Of a DNA stretch of 26,602 nt, positions 25,122 to 26,602 are shown in pieces. The translations under genes and the position numbers were made by a program. The notes under the pieces were generated by a model. It was not told the origin of the DNA. It made no database searches and was given only the letters and a program-made list of their open reading frames with translations. The first letter of the stretch is position 1; every line of letters begins with the position of its first letter. The stretch comes from a virus, in IMG/VR virus record IMGVR_UViG_3300030329_004094, positions 1 through 26,602 of that record; one strand, given 5' to 3'.

Positions 25122-25307
25122 ATGACCCCAGCCGAGAAAAGTTTGTTTGAAATCGAGGCGCATCAAAAGTTGTGCGAGCAACGCTACAAAGAAATAGAGC
25201 GAAGACTGGAGGAAGGCTCGGCAAAATTCAGAAGACTTGAGATGTTGATCTGGGGAATCTATCCTTTCATTGTTACGATTTTTTTGGGACTGCTTTTCAA
25301 CCAATAA
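25122..25307 (+). CDS. small coiled-coil membrane protein, 61 aa (holin-like candidate)
   Basis: Residues 1-40 are charged and helical (EIEAHQKLCEQRYKEIERRL), followed by one hydrophobic segment at about 42-58 (LIWGIYPFIVTIFLGLL) and a very short tail. This single C-terminal membrane anchor with a cytoplasmic helix resembles XhlA-type lysis proteins and other small phage holin-like proteins. The ribosome-binding site is weak. It lies 11 bases after the fibre gene and 21 before the next candidate start. No endolysin is visible in the window, so a lysis role is plausible but not shown. Confidence 0.6.
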   Translation: MTPAEKSLFEIEAHQKLCEQRYKEIERRLEEGSAKFRRLEMLIWGIYPFIVTIFLGLLFNQ

Positions 25308-25328
25308 CTGACAGGATTGGAGGCATCT

Positions 25329-25787
25329 TTGTTAGAATTGGTTGCTGCTGTCAGCGCGGCTTCGACTGCCTTCAATACCATCAAAAAAATGGTAGCGACT
25401 GGTCGAGAGATTCACGATGTCGGGACACAGATCGCGGAGTGGTATGGGCATATCGCTGATGCGACAGAAGGCATACGCGAAGCAAACGATCCTCCGCTTC
25501 ACAAAAAACTGCTCGGTAATCCAGAGCAAATGGCTGTGCAAGCTCTTGTGCAGAAAAAAAAGGTAGAAGAACAACGCAAGCAACTGCGCGAATTGATCAT
25601 GGTTGTGTACGGCAAGGATGCTTGGTTAGAACTTCGGCAGATGGAAAAGGACATTCGCAAAGCGAAAGAAAAAGCGGAGTACGCATCGCGGCGAAGAGCA
25701 GAAAAATTTAAGGCCGCAATAGTCGCGGCGGTTATTTTGGCAGTGGGAATCTCTGTGATCTTTGGCACAGTGTTTTTGTTTTTCTAG
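25329..25787 (+). CDS. membrane-anchored phage protein, 152 aa
   Basis: The start is taken as TTG at 25329 because GGAGG lies at 25319-25323, five bases upstream; TTG at 25317 would add four residues. The protein has an alanine-rich start, a middle AEWYGHIADATEGIREANDP then KKLLGNPEQMAVQALV, a highly charged helical zone (KAKEKAEYASRRRAEKFKAA) and a C-terminal membrane segment of about 20 residues (IVAAVILAVGISVIFGTVFL). This layout recurs near the end of virion operons in aquatic phages as far as I recall, without a proven role. Lysis, spanin-like or superinfection functions are possible. The stop overlaps the next start as TAGTG. Confidence 0.65.
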   Translation: MLELVAAVSAASTAFNTIKKMVATGREIHDVGTQIAEWYGHIADATEGIREANDPPLHKKLLGNPEQMAVQALVQKKKVEEQRKQLRELIMVVYGKDAWLELRQMEKDIRKAKEKAEYASRRRAEKFKAAIVAAVILAVGISVIFGTVFLFF

Positions 25788-25990
25788 TGAAGCTTGTATA
25801 TCTCTTAGTTGTTCTCTCAAACAACGAACCCATAAGACAAGACCCTATCTACTTCGCAAGGCTCGGCAGTTGTACTGCCACTGCGCGAAGACTGAACTAT
25901 CAAGGCCGAAAATATTACGACTATCGCCGGAGACCAGTGAAGGCTCACTGCGAACCAAGATGGGTGAGACAAAACATTCCAACCTTTTAA
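25787..25990 (+). CDS. small secreted or membrane protein, 67 aa
   Basis: It starts with GTG sharing the last base of the previous TAG, so it is coupled to that gene and needs no strong ribosome-binding site of its own. The N-terminus MKLVYLLVVLS is a short hydrophobic segment that could be a signal peptide or anchor. The rest is small, basic and aromatic with Cys at residues 29 and 55 (FARLGSCTATARR, VKAHCEPRW) that could form a disulphide after export. No family name is known to me. It is the last gene before the promoter at 26011. A competing frame at 25762-26019 is less convincing because it lies out of phase across the preceding membrane-protein gene. Confidence 0.55.
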   Translation: MKLVYLLVVLSNNEPIRQDPIYFARLGSCTATARRLNYQGRKYYDYRRRPVKAHCEPRWVRQNIPTF

Positions 25991-26010
25991 AAAGTTTTTT
26001 CAAAAAAGAC

Positions 26011-26039
26011 TTGTCATAGCTTTCCAGATTTGTTACTAT
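26011..26039 (+). promoter_or_regulatory. sigma70-type promoter with extended -10
   Basis: TTGTCA (26011-26016, five of six consensus bases), a 17-base spacer, and TACTAT (26034-26039, four of six) with TG at 26031-26032 giving an extended -10. It lies about 45 bases before the start of the next gene, in a gap after the end of the late genes, so it probably starts early transcription by host RNA polymerase. A weak A/T-rich dyad around 25994-26012 just upstream may help end late transcription, but is not a clear terminator. Confidence 0.65.
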
Positions 26040-26081
26040 CTCATCTCGACCTAAGAAAACGACCAAAAAAAGGAGACGAAA

Positions 26082-26602
26082 ATGAAAGCATTTGTAATTC
26101 ACATAGAGCCAAACGCTAATGGCTTTTGCCGAGCAGTTGCCGAAGTGGAGTTCGCCACACGCAAAGAATATCCGTTTGACGGTATCTACGAGCAATCCTT
26201 GCAGGTGCAGGAGTTCGCAGGGGTTTTGGATTATGCGTTTCGCTGGACTAACAACATCGAAGGCTCTTGGTCAAAAGATGGAAACAGCGACACAAACCCG
26301 AATGTGACATTCCTCGGAGAATACTTTGTAGACGAAGAAGGGGTCGAGTATGGGGCGCGTTCAACAACGGTTGGCGATCTGGTTGTTCTTCAGTTTCCTT
26401 TGGAATATGGACACCACGAGGTACTCGGCGTTTATCGAGTTGCAAACTTCGGGTTCGAGCACGTTGCGACTCGCACAGTGAATATCGATGGATGGGACGA
26501 CATCGACAATGTTGCTTACGCCAAAACCGGAGATAGCCGAGGTTTTCTCTTTTGCGAAAACGGACATTCAAAAAGAAGAGCAGTCGCTATACCCTCGTCA
26601 AG
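26082..26602 (+). CDS. early-type hypothetical protein, N-terminal 173 codons (3' end outside window)
   Basis: The frame is open from ATG at 26082 to the right edge with no stop. AAAGGAG lies about seven bases upstream and a good promoter precedes it. The protein begins MKAFVIHIEPNANGFCRAVA and includes FDGIYEQSLQVQEFAGVLDY, NPNVTFLGEYFV, ARSTTVGDLVVL and YRVANFGFEHV. The ARSTTVGDLVVL then YRV element recalls small uncharacterised proteins of phage and plasmid early regions in which a short 'RSTSVGDV' phrase precedes a 'VASFGF' end; I know no function. The region after FEHV is an extension that may be a second domain. It is probably the first gene of the next, early, transcription unit. Confidence 0.75.
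   Translation, partial: MKAFVIHIEPNANGFCRAVAEVEFATRKEYPFDGIYEQSLQVQEFAGVLDYAFRWTNNIEGSWSKDGNSDTNPNVTFLGEYFVDEEGVEYGARSTTVGDLVVLQFPLEYGHHEVLGVYRVANFGFEHVATRTVNIDGWDDIDNVAYAKTGDSRGFLFCENGHSKRRAVAIPSS

Noticed and set aside
25987-26012. A/T dyad as a late terminator
   Set aside because: The arms are almost only A and T with a tiny loop and no T-run after; energy would be low.
25762-26019. 85-codon + frame overlapping the 67-residue gene
   Set aside because: Begins inside the preceding membrane-protein gene; Cys/Ser-rich and lacks a start signal, whereas the GTG frame at 25787 is coupled to its neighbour.
1-26602. CRISPR array, insertion sequence, rRNA or tRNA genes, integrase
   Set aside because: No regularly spaced repeats, transposase or recombinase motifs, or structural RNA signatures were found on either strand by reading.

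Overview
The window looks like the late (packaging and virion) half of a tailed-phage genome. It is probably a short-tailed, podovirus-like phage of a Gram-negative and perhaps aquatic bacterium. No host gene is present, every supported gene is on the + strand, genes are packed tightly and often overlap, and they follow the usual phage order: small terminase, large terminase, portal, scaffold, major capsid protein, head-tail adaptor, tail stabilisation protein, large internal virion (ejection) proteins, tail fibre. No tape-measure or sheath gene is seen, and four large glycine/alanine-rich proteins lie before the fibre, which fits a short tail. The portal is P22-like and the capsid protein is of the N4 gp56 type. 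All family names come from reading the translations by eye; no search was run.

Layout: (1) The left edge (1-662) holds the C-terminus of an ArdC-like antirestriction/metallopeptidase protein and a small unknown gene. (2) Bases 663-1011 are non-coding: operator-like repeats, a possible promoter, then a leader that can fold into a hairpin followed by a three-way junction just before the small terminase gene. (3) Bases 1012-10749 hold the terminases, a 1063-residue polyvalent-like protein, a 34-residue lysine-rich peptide, portal, scaffold, capsid and a likely decoration protein, closed by a possible terminator. (4) Bases 10757-14850 carry an unexpected cargo inside the virion operon: four overlapping sugar-transfer genes (a TPR glycosyltransferase, a GT29/sialyltransferase-like enzyme, a glycosyltransferase-methyltransferase fusion and a GT8-like enzyme). 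(5) Bases 14847-23546 hold a small basic protein, adaptor, stabilisation protein, a small structural candidate and four internal virion protein candidates. (6) Bases 23557-25990 hold the tail fibre and three small proteins with membrane segments or a signal peptide (lysis or accessory candidates). (7) Bases 26011-26602 hold a good sigma70-type promoter and the start of an early-type gene that runs off the right edge.

The genes suggest one long late transcript for DNA packaging and virion assembly. The embedded sugar cassette would be made at the same time as the capsid, so it could glycosylate the virion itself, or alter host surface sugars late in infection. A 33-nt exact repeat links the polyvalent-like protein after the large terminase to the last internal virion protein, which raises the possibility that both are carried in the particle.
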